A stretch of 64,000 nucleotides of DNA from Dioszegia crocea. Taxonomy: Eukaryota; Basidiomycota; Tremellomycetes; Tremellales; Bulleribasidiaceae. The first letter of the stretch is position 1. Every line of letters starts with the position of its first letter. A model generated the notes under the pieces. That model did no database searches. It was not told where the DNA came from and saw only the letters and a program-made list of their open reading frames with translations. The translations under genes and the position numbers were made by a program. Below, piece by piece: positions 1 through 11,613 of this stretch. The stretch covers positions 248,001 to 312,000 of the forward strand of contig BCKK01000005.1 in NCBI GenBank assembly GCA_001600615.1. Direction: 5' to 3'.

Positions 1-192
1 AGCCGATTCCAACATAGCAGCAATCATCCCCCTCTTCATTTCCTGCTGTTGCTGCTGTCTATCCTCAGCCGCCGCTCTTTGCTCTTCAGACTGTTGATTT
101 CCTCCTTGTCCCCCTGCCCCTCCCTGACCTCCTCCACCTCCCGATGGTCCTGCTGATGGTCTCAGACCTGCTGGGAGCTGAAAATTAGACAT
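1..192 (-). CDS. PDCD5/TFAR19-like protein, N-terminal part (cut by window edge)
   Basis: The reading frame opens with ATG at 190-192 and runs off the left edge after 64 codons. The first 30 residues are a Gly/Gln-rich disordered leader. From about residue 35 the sequence reads EEQRAAAEDRQQQQQEMKRG and then MIAAMLESA. This is the start of the PDCD5 (DNA-binding TFAR19-related) fold, where a charged helix EEQR..E..KR.ML..IL precedes the ARERL core. PDCD5 proteins are small helical proteins linked to apoptosis and chaperonin binding in animals; the fungal role is less clear. The diagnostic core lies outside the window, so the family call rests on the N-terminal helix alone. Confidence 0.7.
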   Translation of the reverse strand, partial: MSNFQLPAGLRPSAGPSGGGGGQGGAGGQGGNQQSEEQRAAAEDRQQQQQEMKRGMIAAMLESA

Positions 193-379
193 ATTCCTAC
201 GCTGAAAAGGATGTTGTATAGATGAAACACGCACGGACTGATGAGGGTTGGGTGAGAAGAGTCAAGGTTCCGGGGGAGTAAGGCGGCGTTATAGTAAGTG
301 GCACCGTCACCGGCATTCTAGTATCTTCCATCTATCCACATCTCTCATTACATCTACCTGCATTATAAGACTAGACGCC

Positions 380-2503
380 ATGCCCAGAAATAAGAAATCC
401 GCTACTGCTACTGGTTCTTCGGAGTCCGCAGCTCCTGCCCCCGCTGCAGCTCAACAGGAGCCCGTCGAGGCTGTCGAGTCGACCACTGAGGCATCTGACC
501 CTACGCAATCTGCCTCGGCGTTCGGCAAGCAAGAATCTAGCGGAAGGATCAGGGGTCCGGTAGAGGAAGTGATCGCGAAACGAGTAAGGACGTTGGGCAA
601 GAAGATTGTACGTCAGTCTTTCTCAGTGCAGTGAGCGTTCGGTCCGGCTACGGGCGTGGGGTGTGGGATGTGGGATGTAGGGGTTGAGGTTGGAGTGACT
701 AGAGTAGGACTATGCTGACGAATAGCAACGATTCCGAGCCTACTCTGCTCAGCCTGTCGAGAAACTAAACGCCGATCAAAAAGCTGCAATTGCAAGTCTA
801 CCGATCCTTGAGGCGCAAAGTCGGGAGTTGGAAGATCTCATCAAGAGTGGTGGAGCTGTTGAGGTAAGTTTAGGTAATACCTGGTGATAGCAGGTTCGGT
901 GCTGATGGTACAGGTAGCGGAATTGGGCGAATCGGCGAAATTGAGAGGGTTGAAAGAAGAGGTTGAGGCGAAAGCACGGTCAGACGCCGAATCAGCTTCG
1001 GGGTCATATCACGTATGTCTCTACCGGATCCTATCAACATTATGTTGGGTTGAGTTGACACATCAGACAAATCTCGCCACTCCCTTATCTCGTTTCTTGA
1101 ACTTATACACCCTCCTCCATCCTGCCCGATCGGCAGACCACGAACATCTGACATTTTCACCTCTCGATCTACCTTCTCAATTGCAGGATGAAGTACGAGC
1201 GACGGACGTTTTGCGTGTGGATAAGATGTGGGAAGAGTTGTTGGGTGGTGGTGAGAAGGCTGGAGAGGTTTTGGCGGGGTTGACAAAGGGTTCAACGGGG
1301 GATGATGAGGAGAGTAAGTTTTGGGTTGCCGTACATTTGGGGTGAGTGACTAAGCTTATTCGTCCAGACGACCATATTCATCAGCTCCTCGATCTTTTGG
1401 CTCAGGGTTCATCTTCCACCGGAGGTGAATCTTCGGAGCCCTCTGCCGAACAGAACACCGAAGCGGATATCGACAATCAGCCCGAATCTACCCCTGCGGC
1501 AGACAATGCCGCGGACGAAGATGATGACGAGCCTAAAGTGATTGAAGCAGACCCAACTGCGCCGATCGAAGAAAGCACAGCGACTCTACCAAATGGTCAC
1601 TCCGAATCAAAGGGAGCTAGCAAAGGCACATTGAACTTCTTACAAGAGGATGAGTTGGATGCTGGGACTATTGCTGCGCAGGACGAGGGGTTTGAAATGG
1701 TTGAGTCTGCTGCTCCTCACGAGGTAAGATCTTTCCCCTTTTCTCATGAGGACTATGGCTAATGGTCAAGACTGAACATTATGATGTACCCACTCCTGTT
1801 AAAGAAGAATCAACCCCTGCTGCTGTTGTTGAAGAACCCTCCAAGCCCGCTTTTGACTGGGCGGACGAGCATGATGAGCCATCGGCCGCTGCTACCGCTA
1901 CGGAGGCACCCAAGGCGGAAGTTGCAGAGGCTGAGGGTTCAGCGTCGGCATCAACACCGGCTCCTGCCGATAAGGCGGAATCATCCACACCGCCCGCAAG
2001 CGCCGGAAGGGGTGGACGAGGTGGACGAGGTAGGGGCGGACCAGGGGGGCGTGGAAGGGGTGGGAATAGGCAGAACCAGGGTCAGGGACAGGGTCAAGGT
2101 CAGACAGAGACGGGTCAAGTGGGGTTACCTTTCCCACCTAAACCCGCAGCAGGCAAGGCTCCTCAGGGTCAGGGTCAAGGGCAGGGAGGGAAGGCAGGTG
2201 TGGTAGTGGATGAAGATGGGTTTGAAATGAAGGTTAAGCCTTCAGCGAGGGGAAGGGGTGGGCCTGGTGGAGGTGGAGGTAGAGGTGGTAGAGGGGGTAG
2301 GGGAGGTGGGGAAGGGGGATATAGAGGTGGGAGGGGAAGAGGTGGAGGTGAGGGTCGAGGTGAGTTCGGATCTAGGGCGAGTGTTGGGAATACGGGCTGA
2401 TAAGTTAGGTGGAAGGGGTGGGTTCCAAAAGCCCTCAGGTGGAGCAGGGGAGGGACAACAACGTCCTTCGAAATCTACACCGGCGCCTACCCCCCAGGCT
2501 TAA
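380..2503 (+). CDS. Caprin-like RGG-rich RNA-binding protein
   Basis: Seven exons (380-607, 726-863, 914-1012, 1067-1313, 1368-1723, 1771-2359, 2409-2503) give 583 residues. After a disordered Ala/Ser/Glu leader, residues ~58-210 form a helical region (EEVIAKRVRTLGKKI, then LNADQKAAIASLP). Its layout resembles the homology region of caprin/cytoplasmic activation proteins. An acidic linker follows, and from about residue 436 the protein is a long RGG/GGRG tract with a QGQGQG patch, typical of mRNP and stress-granule proteins. The last intron (2360-2408) removes an in-frame stop and is supported by a GTGAGT donor, a GCTGAT branch and resumption of RGG coding. The caprin label is family-level inference from order and motif; the RGG tail is seen directly. 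Confidence 0.75.
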
Positions 2504-2777
2504 GACGTGTGGAGGACTTCGTGGGCTTTGTGAAGATGGCCGGAATGGGGAGGAGAGAAACCAAAAGAGGTAGATGACAACCTCGGATCTGAAGTCTCTG
2601 ATCTATGTGGATGATGATTGGAGGCTATCAGTGCGGGGTCAGAGCTGTGCGTGGAATGATCGATGTACTGATTAGGAGATGTCAGGTTTTCACAGGGGGT
2701 TGATAGATGGGGTATGGTACTGAAATACTGATACATGACACCGCCAACACGGAGTGTGGGCTGCAAGATTCTATGAC

Positions 2778-4680
2778 TCAAGACTCAAGAGTGTGATCAA
2801 AATCAATCACGCTACGTCCAATCAGCCAAAATCCGTCAAGTTCTGGAAAGCACCAATGCAAAGACTTACATGACGGCCGTATCATCTCTGAAAGTCTTTG
2901 TATCCTGCCTGAGACTCAACATTTCCTGTAATTGATCAGGATTCCCATCACTGATACCATTCCGAATCAAGTGAGTCGCGGCGTTTGTGTCTTGGAAAAG
3001 ATACTGCCTGGTCTTGTCAAACTCGGGATTGGCGACGGGGTCAAAATTGATCAGTGGGAATTGGTCCAAAAGATCGGCATTGGTGTGCGGCTGCTGTTGG
3101 ACCTTGTTGTCGCCAGTGAGGTGAGAAAGGTGTGCCAGGGCGGCTTCTTCATTCGACATCTTGTCCCATACTACGTGTCAGCGGGTATACCTGGTCTGAT
3201 GATGAAGGGGACTTACAGCCATCAGAAGCAATGATGAGACCACTGAGCCTTTCTTCATCTTTGCCAGATCCTTCGGTGAGATGTCGGACAACCACCGTGG
3301 GTTCCCAGGTGATGTATGGTGGGTCGATGGTGGGGTTAGGTAAAGCCCATGAGTTTGGATGAACACCTTGTGCCAACAACCTGCTTTGTCAGTGGACATT
3401 CTTCTTTGACATCGAGATTGATTTTGGAAATACTTACTCTTGACGTTCCGCTTCAGGCCGGTTGTAGTGAATATCCCCAACTCCTCGACTGATCATGATA
3501 TTCCCCAGAACTCTAGAGAAAGATTCGCCCTGGGTAGCAATCATGGCATTTGGGTCAGTCGGATGAAGAGCCTTGACCCTGATGTCAATTAAGCATGACT
3601 CCCTCATTCGTAGACTAATCGTCCAAGACTTACCGCTCGACTTCAGCCTCATTGCACCCATTATGATCTTCCGTAACAGCCTCCACCCTCTTCTTGCCCG
3701 TGGCAACATTGGTCCAGATCGCCACAACCCGCACATCACCAAGATTGGCAATGTACACTTTGGCCCGTTTGAGGTCGACGATACAGGTTGCCATACATGA
3801 TCCTTGACGCTCGAGGATGGCGCGGAGGAGTTGGGCCATACTGGGCAAAGAAGGTAAGGGGGAGAGAGGGTACGAAGTCTCTGGGTGAGTGAGGATTGAG
3901 AGTGATGCGTTGGAGAGATCTTTGGAGATGGTCACGTACCTATCAACTGGTCAGGCTGGACTCTGGAGCAAGCGGAACGGACTTACACGTCCTTGATAGC
4001 TTGGATTACAGCCTGTTCATCCTCTCCCCCAGCAGCCAACGGGTCAGAGGCCAACCCAAATGTCAACAAAGCGTGGGCTGCCAATCTCAACATTTCGGCA
4101 GTTTCCGCTCCGCCATGACACCCATGCCCATCAAACACCGAGCAAAACAACAAGTCTTTGCTCTTCGCCGTGGCCTGGTCTGCATCGTCCTTGGCCAGAT
4201 CACCCACCTTCCCCATATAGTGGCCTTCGCCACTTTGCAGCCCGAATCCGCCCGATCCTGTCCGTGCGGCTGACCATGAAACCCCTCGACCTCTCCCCAG
4301 TTGATCGCATCTACCGCCAACCGATCTTCACCTGCTCCAACAGCCTGAAGAGTATTCGTGCTGATCTTCACTCCCTTCGATTTGGACTCAGAGCCAGGAA
4401 TGACCCTTTCAGTCTCATTCGCACAGAGCAGCTTCTCGCACTTCTCCACAGGCTGGATAGCGGTGGGGAAATGGAGCAGTTCGCCAGTACCTTTGCAGCC
4501 ATCTGTGCAGACGTACTCGAACAGGCCTGGGGATATGGTGTGTCGCCATGCTGACATGCCGAGGGGGAAGTGACGGAGGGGTAGGTGGTCTTTCGGATCG
4601 AGGCCTGGTGCGACATCGGATGAGGGAGAAGGGTGAATATTGTCCGTAATGGTTGATGAGCTTGTATGTGAACGCTGGAT
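2778..4680 (-). CDS. PP2C-family protein phosphatase (pyruvate dehydrogenase phosphatase/Ptc5-like)
   Basis: Exons from the 3' end: 2778-2811, 2870-3170, 3217-3380, 3438-3578, 3634-3939, and 3987 upward into a first recognised exon starting at 4680. Motifs in order: GEDRLAVD (metal-binding ED), SVFDGHGCHGG, YIANLGDVRVV, TEDHN, SDGLWD, NAATHLIRNG and FRDDTAV. This is the complete PP2C Mn/Mg-dependent phosphatase signature. The NAATHLIRN and RDD segments are closest to the mitochondrial PDP branch. The first in-frame ATG is at 4555-4557, but coding-like sequence continues to an AG acceptor at 4681, so an upstream exon with the start is probably unresolved. There is a frame break near 4258-4274 (see findings). 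From that ATG, and with the break healed, the protein is about 499 residues. Confidence 0.85.
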
Positions 4681-5191
4681 CTGTTTGATCAGTAAAGTAT
4701 AAAGCTAAGCAAAGAGCGGGTAGGATGTACAAGTTAAGCTGGATCCAACGAGGAGACAGGCGTGAGAGTCAGGGGGACTCGCAAATGGAGAACAGCACAA
4801 AGGGTGTTATCGAGCTCGCGGTGTACCCCTCGATAGGTGCAGAAGCTCTATCATGCTTCTCTACCGGCTCTGGTTCTCCCTCTTTCCTACGCCGAGCCTT
4901 CTTATGGTGTGCTCTAGGCTCTTTCAAGCTGATCTCGGGTTTAGCGGGTCGAGAGTGGCATCCGAAACTGGGTGGCAAAACTTCATTTTTGGCGCCACTA
5001 ATTCTGCCCACCAAAAAAGGTTCCGCTCATACCACCACCACCAGCTACGATAACTCTCCTCTACTATACCTATACACACCCACCTATAGCGCCTACAACA
5101 CCACTATCCGCCCAGTGCACACAGACGCTACACTCGCCGAGCAATCATCCACCGAAAAATAGACACCTGAAGCTCCTCTCAATCGTCCACA
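4681..5191. promoter_or_regulatory. Divergent intergenic region between the PP2C gene and NDUFA2
   Basis: About 510 bp without a supportable CDS. It must hold the promoter of NDUFA2 (plus strand) and the 5' end of the phosphatase gene (minus strand), possibly including a small non-recognised first exon. If both products are mitochondrial, as their families suggest, a shared bidirectional promoter is plausible. That is inference; no specific element was identified. Confidence 0.4.
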
Positions 5192-5626
5192 ATGTCATTC
5201 CCCAAGCAACTGCCCAATGTCGTCAAGGAGATCCGGCTACACATGTGTCAAACCTCCAAAGCATCTCAGGGATTAAGGTGAGTTCTCAAGATATCAGTCT
5301 GCGCAAGGAATCAAGCTGATGTATAGACAATTCGTCGTATCCACTTATCCATCTATAAAATCATCAAATCCCGATGTTAAGTTGCTAGTGAGGGAAGCGA
5401 GTGGAGTGGAGCCCAAGGCGTTTGTGCGGTTTGGTAAGTCCTCTGAGGCACTATGGAGATGATGAGGGAGAGGGCGGATTGAGGGGCTTTCTGGACTTGG
5501 GAATGTCTGCTGATGATCTTAGAACGAGGAGTAGAGAGCCAAACATCCCTGTCAGACTTATCAGAAAAAGATGTCGGTTCGGCTTTGGCGAGATTAATCA
5601 GTCAGCAGAGTGTGGGCAAGGCATAG
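5192..5626 (+). CDS. NDUFA2: NADH:ubiquinone oxidoreductase subunit NDUFA2 (complex I B8/NI8M)
   Basis: Three exons (5192-5277, 5327-5433, 5523-5626) encode 98 residues, the normal size for this subunit. The start MSFPKQLPNVVKEIRLHMCQ, the central FVVSTYP.IKSSNPDVKLLVREASGVEPKAFVRFE and the end DVGSALARLISQQ match the small thioredoxin-fold B8 subunit of the complex I peripheral arm in the mitochondrial matrix. Introns have GTGAGT/GTAAGT donors and GCTGAT branch sites. Its presence shows that the organism keeps a proton-pumping complex I, unlike Saccharomyces. Confidence 0.95.
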
Positions 5627-6182
5627 GCGGTGGGGAGAATGGAGTATGCAGTATGTGAGATCACACCGGCCTCAATCATTTCCTCGAGATTGACATGATC
5701 CGAGCTCGAGCTTCCCAAGCCAGCCAGGACTCCAGGTCGCCCTTTTGCACTGACCACCAGCAGACATCATCGATCATCACTCAACCCTTCAATGTATTTA
5801 TACAGCGACATATCTATTACCTTACGCTCGTCGACTGATCTACCAGGCACAGCAGGCACAGACACCTCCCATCACAGCTCCACGGCGTAACTATGATACG
5901 GCCGCTTCGACTTGCTTGACAACGTCCATTTTACCTTTTCGAAACATGACGAATATCCACCTACAGTTGCTGCGCCCATTAGGTCTGCTCAACAACGGTA
6001 TCGATACCAAACCACGATAATGCCTCCGACATCTAACGAAGATCAAAATGAATATCTCCACCCAATCAATCATTCCCCTCATATCCTCGATTCTTTCATC
6101 TACTGTTCTATAGCCCTGGAGGCATTTTTCACCTTCTTTCAACTTCCTACTCTTCGCTCTTCCACGCTGGACGTTTTTAGAT
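5627..6182. other. Intergenic region upstream of the secreted protein gene
   Basis: About 555 bp holding the 3' end of NDUFA2 and the promoter of the next plus-strand gene. Short open frames here lack introns, motifs or coding bias that I can support. I see nothing else in it. Confidence 0.5.
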
Positions 6183-8178
6183 ATGCTTTATTTCTCCCCA
6201 TTTACACTCGCGCTGGTCGCTTTCCTACTTCCGGCAGCATTGGCGACTGATGCAGTCTACGACTGGTCGAATATCGCCTCAATGGTCGCTCAGGCCGAAC
6301 ATCAACCTGTCGAGACACCCGCTCCGGCTGCTCCTCCATACGCTGGTCCTCCTACGCCTACAGCTATGGCGCCTGAAACCTACGTCTCGCCCGTCCCGTG
6401 GAAAGGAGGAGAATATACCACTCAGCAAGGAGATAGCTGTGGGCAGTGGGGATGCGGAGTTGCCATGCCGACTGCAATGTAAGTTTCTCTTTCTGCTACA
6501 CTTTGACCTTGAGATATCTTGTATCAGAAATTGGGCTGATGCTCGCAGGCACTCGAGTTATCTTCCAGCAGTTACAGGCTGGGCGCATACTTCAATGGGG
6601 TGCGGGTACGGCCATGTTCGCGATGCTGAGGGTTGGTGCAAGCCTGCCGAATGGTACCCAACCACCATGGGCTGCTATGAGACTACCATCATCAAGAGTG
6701 AGCTAGTATCTCGCAGCGACGTCGACTGGTGCTGATCAATACAGACCCAGCGCCTGTGCAGACTTGTCATGCCTCGGTCACTACTTGTAAGTACAGTTCC
6801 CCTATCGATGTCCAGAATCACCGCTGACAGCACAGTAATGCACACTGTGTAAATCTTCCTTCCATCTCTAGTTGAGCTCACCGGCTGAAATAAAAGGGTA
6901 TCGACCGTGCATGTCACCGCTACCGAGACGCAACAGGTGTGAGTTGATCTGCTTACTCCACCGTCTTTTTAAGCTGACTATCAAGTACACAAGTCGTGCC
7001 CACGACGGTCGTCTCTACCCATATCATGTAAGCTCTTCTTCATCCAGGAAGCTCGACCACGGCTGATCATCCTAGGACCGAAGTCCAGCCGACAACGTTG
7101 TCCGTCGATCGTACCGTCCTCCAGACCGCTACTGTCACTCAGTAAGCTTATATGCTGTTTCAGAGACACCGCTGATTTCCCAGAGCAGTCACCGAGACCG
7201 CCGTCAGTGTCGTCAATGCCGTCGTCACCTCCATGTCCACAGTGTGAGCTTCTCCCTCGTTCTCAATCCTCAAGTACAATGCTGACGAGTATAGCACCGC
7301 TACTGCAACTGTCACTCAGACCATGATCCAATCCGTCACTCAAGCAGTACCCACCACCATCATCTCAACCGTCATCGTCAACCACACCATGACGGAGACA
7401 TCTACCGCTGTCCATCTCATGACAGAGTAAGCTCCACCTTGCTACCGATTGGACTCAATGCTGATTGATCCAGGACCGTCCATCTGACTCAAACTGCCAC
7501 TTCAATATCTGTCCAGCCTACGACTGAAGTCCAAACCGCTCTTCAAACTGCTGTATGTCTTTCTATCCACTATAATCAGGCTCCCCAGCTAATGCCATAG
7601 ACCCAACTCCAATTCCAGACTGTCGAGCGCGCAACGACCGAGACTGCAATTCGAAACGTCACCGCGACTGCAACAGCTATCGAGACTGTTGAACGCACTG
7701 CGACTCAAACTCAAGGTGTGACTGTCTCTCAAGTAAGTCTGACATTCCTCAGAGCCTTGATTGGGCTGACATTCAGGTTGTGATCGAGACTAAACTTGAG
7801 ACGGTTGAACGTACCGCCACTGCTACAGCTACAGCCATCACCACTGCAACCCAAATCGCAATTACAACAGCTACCGAGCGCGCAACTACTACCGCCACTG
7901 AAGTCAGGACCGAGACGGCTACAGCTACAACGACGGAGTTGGGTCAAAGCATCGTTGCTGGTGTTCCCTCTTTCCCGTCGGAGAGTGCTGTGATGGGTGG
8001 TGAACAGCTATCGGCTTGTCAGGCGAAATGTACGGCGCATTGGGGAGTGCCGGCTGGTGGATGGGCACATGCTAGTGCTGCTCCCGCTGCGCCGGCACTG
8101 GCGGGTTCGGGGAAGTATGGGGCTGAGCCGGCATGGGCGGGGGAGGGGAAGTATGGGTACAGGCGGAGGAGGGCATGA
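6183..8178 (+). CDS. Secreted Thr/Val-rich repetitive protein with an N-terminal Cys-rich domain
   Basis: Twelve exons: 6183-6478, 6549-6697, 6745-6786, 6836-6848, 6897-6938, 6986-7027, 7076-7141, 7184-7243, 7295-7426, 7474-7552, 7601-7732, 7777-8178. The product is 484 residues. Residues 1-21 (MLYFSPFTLALVAFLLPAALA) are a clear signal peptide. Residues ~70-150 form a Cys/Trp/Gly-rich domain (GDSCGQWGCG, GCGYGHVRDAEGWCKPAEWYP). The rest is a mucin-like stretch of repeating T-E-T-V-x-T and TATATATA units, ideal for O-glycosylation, ending with a Cys pair (ACQAKC) and a Gly/Ala/Arg tail. It is probably a cell-wall or capsule-associated protein; no family name is recognised. The run of tiny exons, mostly phase 2, is unusual. 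Confidence 0.82.
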
Positions 8179-8450
8179 GAGGGCTTCTTATTTGAACGGA
8201 GTGCGAGGCGCGACAACTCATAGATGTACCGACATAGACGGCTTACAATGAGACATGCAATAACCCATAGCTTGAACTGCGATCCTAGTCGATTCTGGAC
8301 GGTAAAATGATACATTGAGTACAAAGCATCCCAGCAGAGTCGGATAGTCGCATGAGGAGGGAGCTACGAAACTCATCAGCCTGACGCGCCATGTCTAGTC
8401 CGAACATAAGAGTCTTCATACCTCAAGCGCGCGCCGCGCTTCGCCATGTA
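8179..8450. other. Short convergent intergenic stretch
   Basis: Holds the 3' ends of the secreted protein gene (plus) and the small minus-strand gene. No element recognised. Confidence 0.5.
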
Positions 8451-8842
8451 TCAGATCTCCGGCTTCGTTCGAGCGAGACCGACGGCCTGAAGGTTGTACG
8501 AGGGACGGATGACGGCACTGCAGCGACCGGCAGATGAAACTTCGCTTCTGGGGGCTTTGACGGTCCGGTGCTCGACACTCAACGGACCAGGGGTCAGCGA
8601 CACTGTCTCGCCGTCGGAGTTCTTCACCCCAGTCACGACAAAATTGTCGGAACCAGTCGAGGAGTCTGTTGATCAGCGTATCTTTTGTGTAACGACTCAC
8701 AACTACCGACGTATCCGATCCATCGCGAATTGGTGACAGCGCGCGTGAACACCTCCAGAGTCATCTCGCTTTCCTTCTCAGAATCGACAGGGGCACCGTT
8801 GGAACCCTCCGAACCTCTGTTGGGGTCGTCTTGGCCTGCCAT
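8451..8842 (-). CDS. Small hypothetical protein, 118 residues
   Basis: Two exons (8701-8842 and 8451-8665) join in phase across a canonical GTGAGT...GCTGATCAACAG intron. The acidic, Ser/Glu-rich start (MAGQDDPNRGSEGSNG) is followed by a mixed region reading EVFTRAVTNSRWIGYVGSYS and DNFVVTGVKNSDGETVSL, which looks like a short beta-rich fold. No signal peptide, membrane segment or family is recognised. The splice that keeps the frame open supports it as a real gene, but length and lack of motif keep confidence moderate. Confidence 0.5.
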
Positions 8843-9608
8843 TTCTTGTGAGCGATGCTGAGGCTGGAGAGGTATAAGTGAGCAGTAGGATGTATCGGTA
8901 GTATTGGGCGACAGGGGACTCAGGTAAGTGGAGCTAGGTGGATGATTCGCGAAGATTGAGTGGCGATGTCAGGAGGAGGAGGAGAGCACGCACCCTCTTT
9001 GCATCCATCCTCACAGCGCTCGGCTTTCTATCACCCCCCTCAGTATGCGAGCGAGATGTCCCGAAGAAAGCAAAGGAGGAGGAGTCGAAACGGCTCAAGC
9101 TCGCCCGTTCCCCTTGCACCAACCTGTTCACACACGTCTTGCGCAGTGTTTACCTTTGAGAGCGTTACAACGCCCGTTTTTCTATCCCGCGATAGATCGC
9201 GTCACGCACTCAGTGCCCCACTTTGCAGGTTCAGCACTTGAGTAAGCAGGTAAAACGCGTTCCATCGTCCGTATAAAGTGGGAGAGCGAGGGGCTTCGGA
9301 TGAAGGGACTATCAGCAAGATCCGAGACCACTGGCTATGACTGGAAGGTAGCAGGAAACTGTCAGTCAGGGTTTGTAGGTGCAGAGATATCGGTCTCTTA
9401 TTAGGATGAGTTAATAATCTCGTCAGCGGCGACCAACAGGTAGGTAAGTGCACTGTATTGGTGGGAGAATTAGTTGGGGTCTCGTGGTCTGTAAGTGACC
9501 GCGAATACGACATGCGAGGCCGGACAGACTAGAAATTACAACAACCAGACACCCCAGACTGTGCTGGTGGCGTGGTGCCACATCTCAACCGACAAGACTC
9601 CAGGTCTC
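8843..9608. other. Intergenic region, no supportable gene
   Basis: About 765 bp between two minus-strand genes. A plus-strand frame at 8938-9159 is Arg/Lys-rich but has no splice support or motif. The stretch should contain the small gene's promoter and the CMK 3' UTR. I see no tRNA or repeat. Confidence 0.4.
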
Positions 9609-11613
9609 TCACCGACCGAGCCCCAGCCGCCCCATCATCCCTTTCAGTCCACCCGACGGTGGCGGTGACGGCTGTTCTTCCTCCTTCTCATGGATGATAT
9701 CCCCGCTCGTGGCTGGCTTCTCAGCCATCGCCCTAACACCCTCGGCCTCGCCATTCGCTGGCGGTGTCGACGGCCCCACAGCCCCAGCTCGACCCGGATT
9801 GTCCTCATCGGCAGTGACGAACCCCTCCTCCGCCTCATCTTCCGACATACTCAATGGTGTGAGCGCGCCATTGCCGCCGCCGTGTAGACCGGACGTACTT
9901 GGCGTAGTCAAATGAGTGGACGAGGGCGTATGTGGGGATAAGGTAGAGCCGGTGAGATTCATTGATGTTGATGGGGAGACGTTGGGGGAATGTGAGGGTG
10001 TAGGGAGGGAAGGAAGGGTGGGTGTTGTGGAGGCGGAATTTGAGCCTGATCTGAGTCGATTTGCGGCTGATATAGCCTATAAGAGTCAGCGAGATCAAGC
10101 AGACGGAAGCGAAAATTGACTCACCAAAAATGCCTTGTTCCATTGTTTCTTAGCTGTGAAATGCTCTTTGATCCCTGGGGCAAGATTATGATCTGTAGCT
10201 TCGCAACTGAGGAGCCACTATTTTGTCAGATTCATATCGCAGCGATGCCCATCAAGAGAGAGTCGAATGCTCACTGGGTGTTTAAGAGCTTCTTCAGCTG
10301 ACAGGCGGTGTTTAGGGTCTACCTGAATCATGGCTTTGACAAAGTCTTTGGCTATGCCCATCAGCAACCTGTCTAACGCGGATCGATAAGCCGATACCAT
10401 TCCACGTCGGAACAAGAGGGCTTCGTGCTACGGGGTGGAAAGAAGAGAGAAGTATGGCATACCTGTCTGGCTAACTTTCCTCCAGTATCGCTCATGAAAC
10501 TGTATCTTCCCCTTTGTCGATTCTCTTATCAGTTCGGCTTTATCGACCGATCTGAATGGTGCATAGCCGCACAGTAGCGTATAAGCTATGACTCTAGTAT
10601 GTCAGCTGCAGTGACCCAAGCCATGATGAGGAGAACCCACCCTATACTCCAACAATCCACCTTCATCCCATGCCCCTTCCCCAGCAATACCTCAGGCGCA
10701 GCATACCCAAAACTCCCAGCTGCATTGAATATCTCTTCGCCTTCTTCACCTTCGTCTGAAAGATGTTTGGCAATCCCAAAATCGGCGACGACGAGGGGCG
10801 AGCCTGGATCTTTGGTTTTGTAGATGATGTTTTCAGGTTTGAGGTCTCGGTGGACTATCCGATGTGAGTGGAGGTAGGCTGTAGCGAGGAGAACTTGGCT
10901 GTGGTGTTAGCTCTGGAGGATCTTGTGTTGGTCAAGGATGATGATGGGGTCTGAAGATGAGGGAAGAGCGGAGGGTCAGCGAAAGCGTCGCTCTGCTCAG
11001 TCGGGGTATTACAATGGTGTTGGTATACTCATTTCAAGACCGTCAGAGCCAGACTCACCGGATACAATCCATGGCGTCCTTCTCCGTGAATCTGCCTCGA
11101 GATGATATCCGATCAAACAGCTCTCCACCTACAGCCAGCTCAAAGGCGATGTAGTATCTGGCGTATCAGCGGTCATCCTATCCCTGATATAATCACCCTC
11201 TCAGCTGGCAGAACAGGACTTACTTATCTCTGGATTCAAAGTGATCCCAGACATGAACGATATTGGGGTGATCCAGTCCCTCAAGGACATGGATCTCATC
11301 CATTACTTGATCATTATCCTTGACGAGAGCTTTATTGATGATTCTGCAATGGTCAGCCTTGGATCATCGTCTAAGCTGTTGCAAGCGCCGATTCATAACG
11401 GTCTCAGTCTTCGTACCAGAAGGCCAAAGCTGCAGATTCTACTCACTTCAAAGCAACATCCTTCTTCTCGCCTCCTCTGGGTGTCCATGTCGCCCTCAAA
11501 ACTTTCCCAAACCCTCCTCTCCCCAATAACTCTTCTATCTGATATTCCTTCTTCTTCTTGAATGATGGAGGTTGCGATAAGAGGTGATCTCGGATGTCAG
11601 ATTGTATGCCCAT
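9609..11613 (-). CDS. CMK1: Calcium/calmodulin-dependent protein kinase (CMK1/CMK2-like)
   Basis: Eight exons (11447-11613, 11224-11343, 11059-11157, 10641-10898, 10463-10593, 10275-10351, 10125-10217, 9609-10076) encode 470 residues. Kinase motifs: GRGGFGKV (~33), VALK (~55), HRDLKPENI (~145), VADFGIAKH (~170) and FGYAAPEVL...VDCWSIG. The segment [15 protein letters not shown] and the Trp after KHP are typical of fungal Cmk kinases. After the catalytic domain, [23 protein letters not shown] matches the autoinhibitory/calmodulin-binding helix, followed by a Ser/Pro/Thr-rich disordered tail ending [10 protein letters not shown]. Predicted role: a cytosolic Ser/Thr kinase activated by Ca-calmodulin. 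All junctions are in phase with CTGAC/CTAAC branch sites. Confidence 0.93.

Noticed and set aside
4725..5162. 145-codon plus-strand frame upstream of NDUFA2
   Set aside because: It ends before the NDUFA2 ATG, has no motif, and lies in the expected divergent promoter.
8938..9245. Overlapping plus-strand frames rich in Arg/Ser
   Set aside because: No phased introns, no family motif; likely chance frames in GC-rich spacer.
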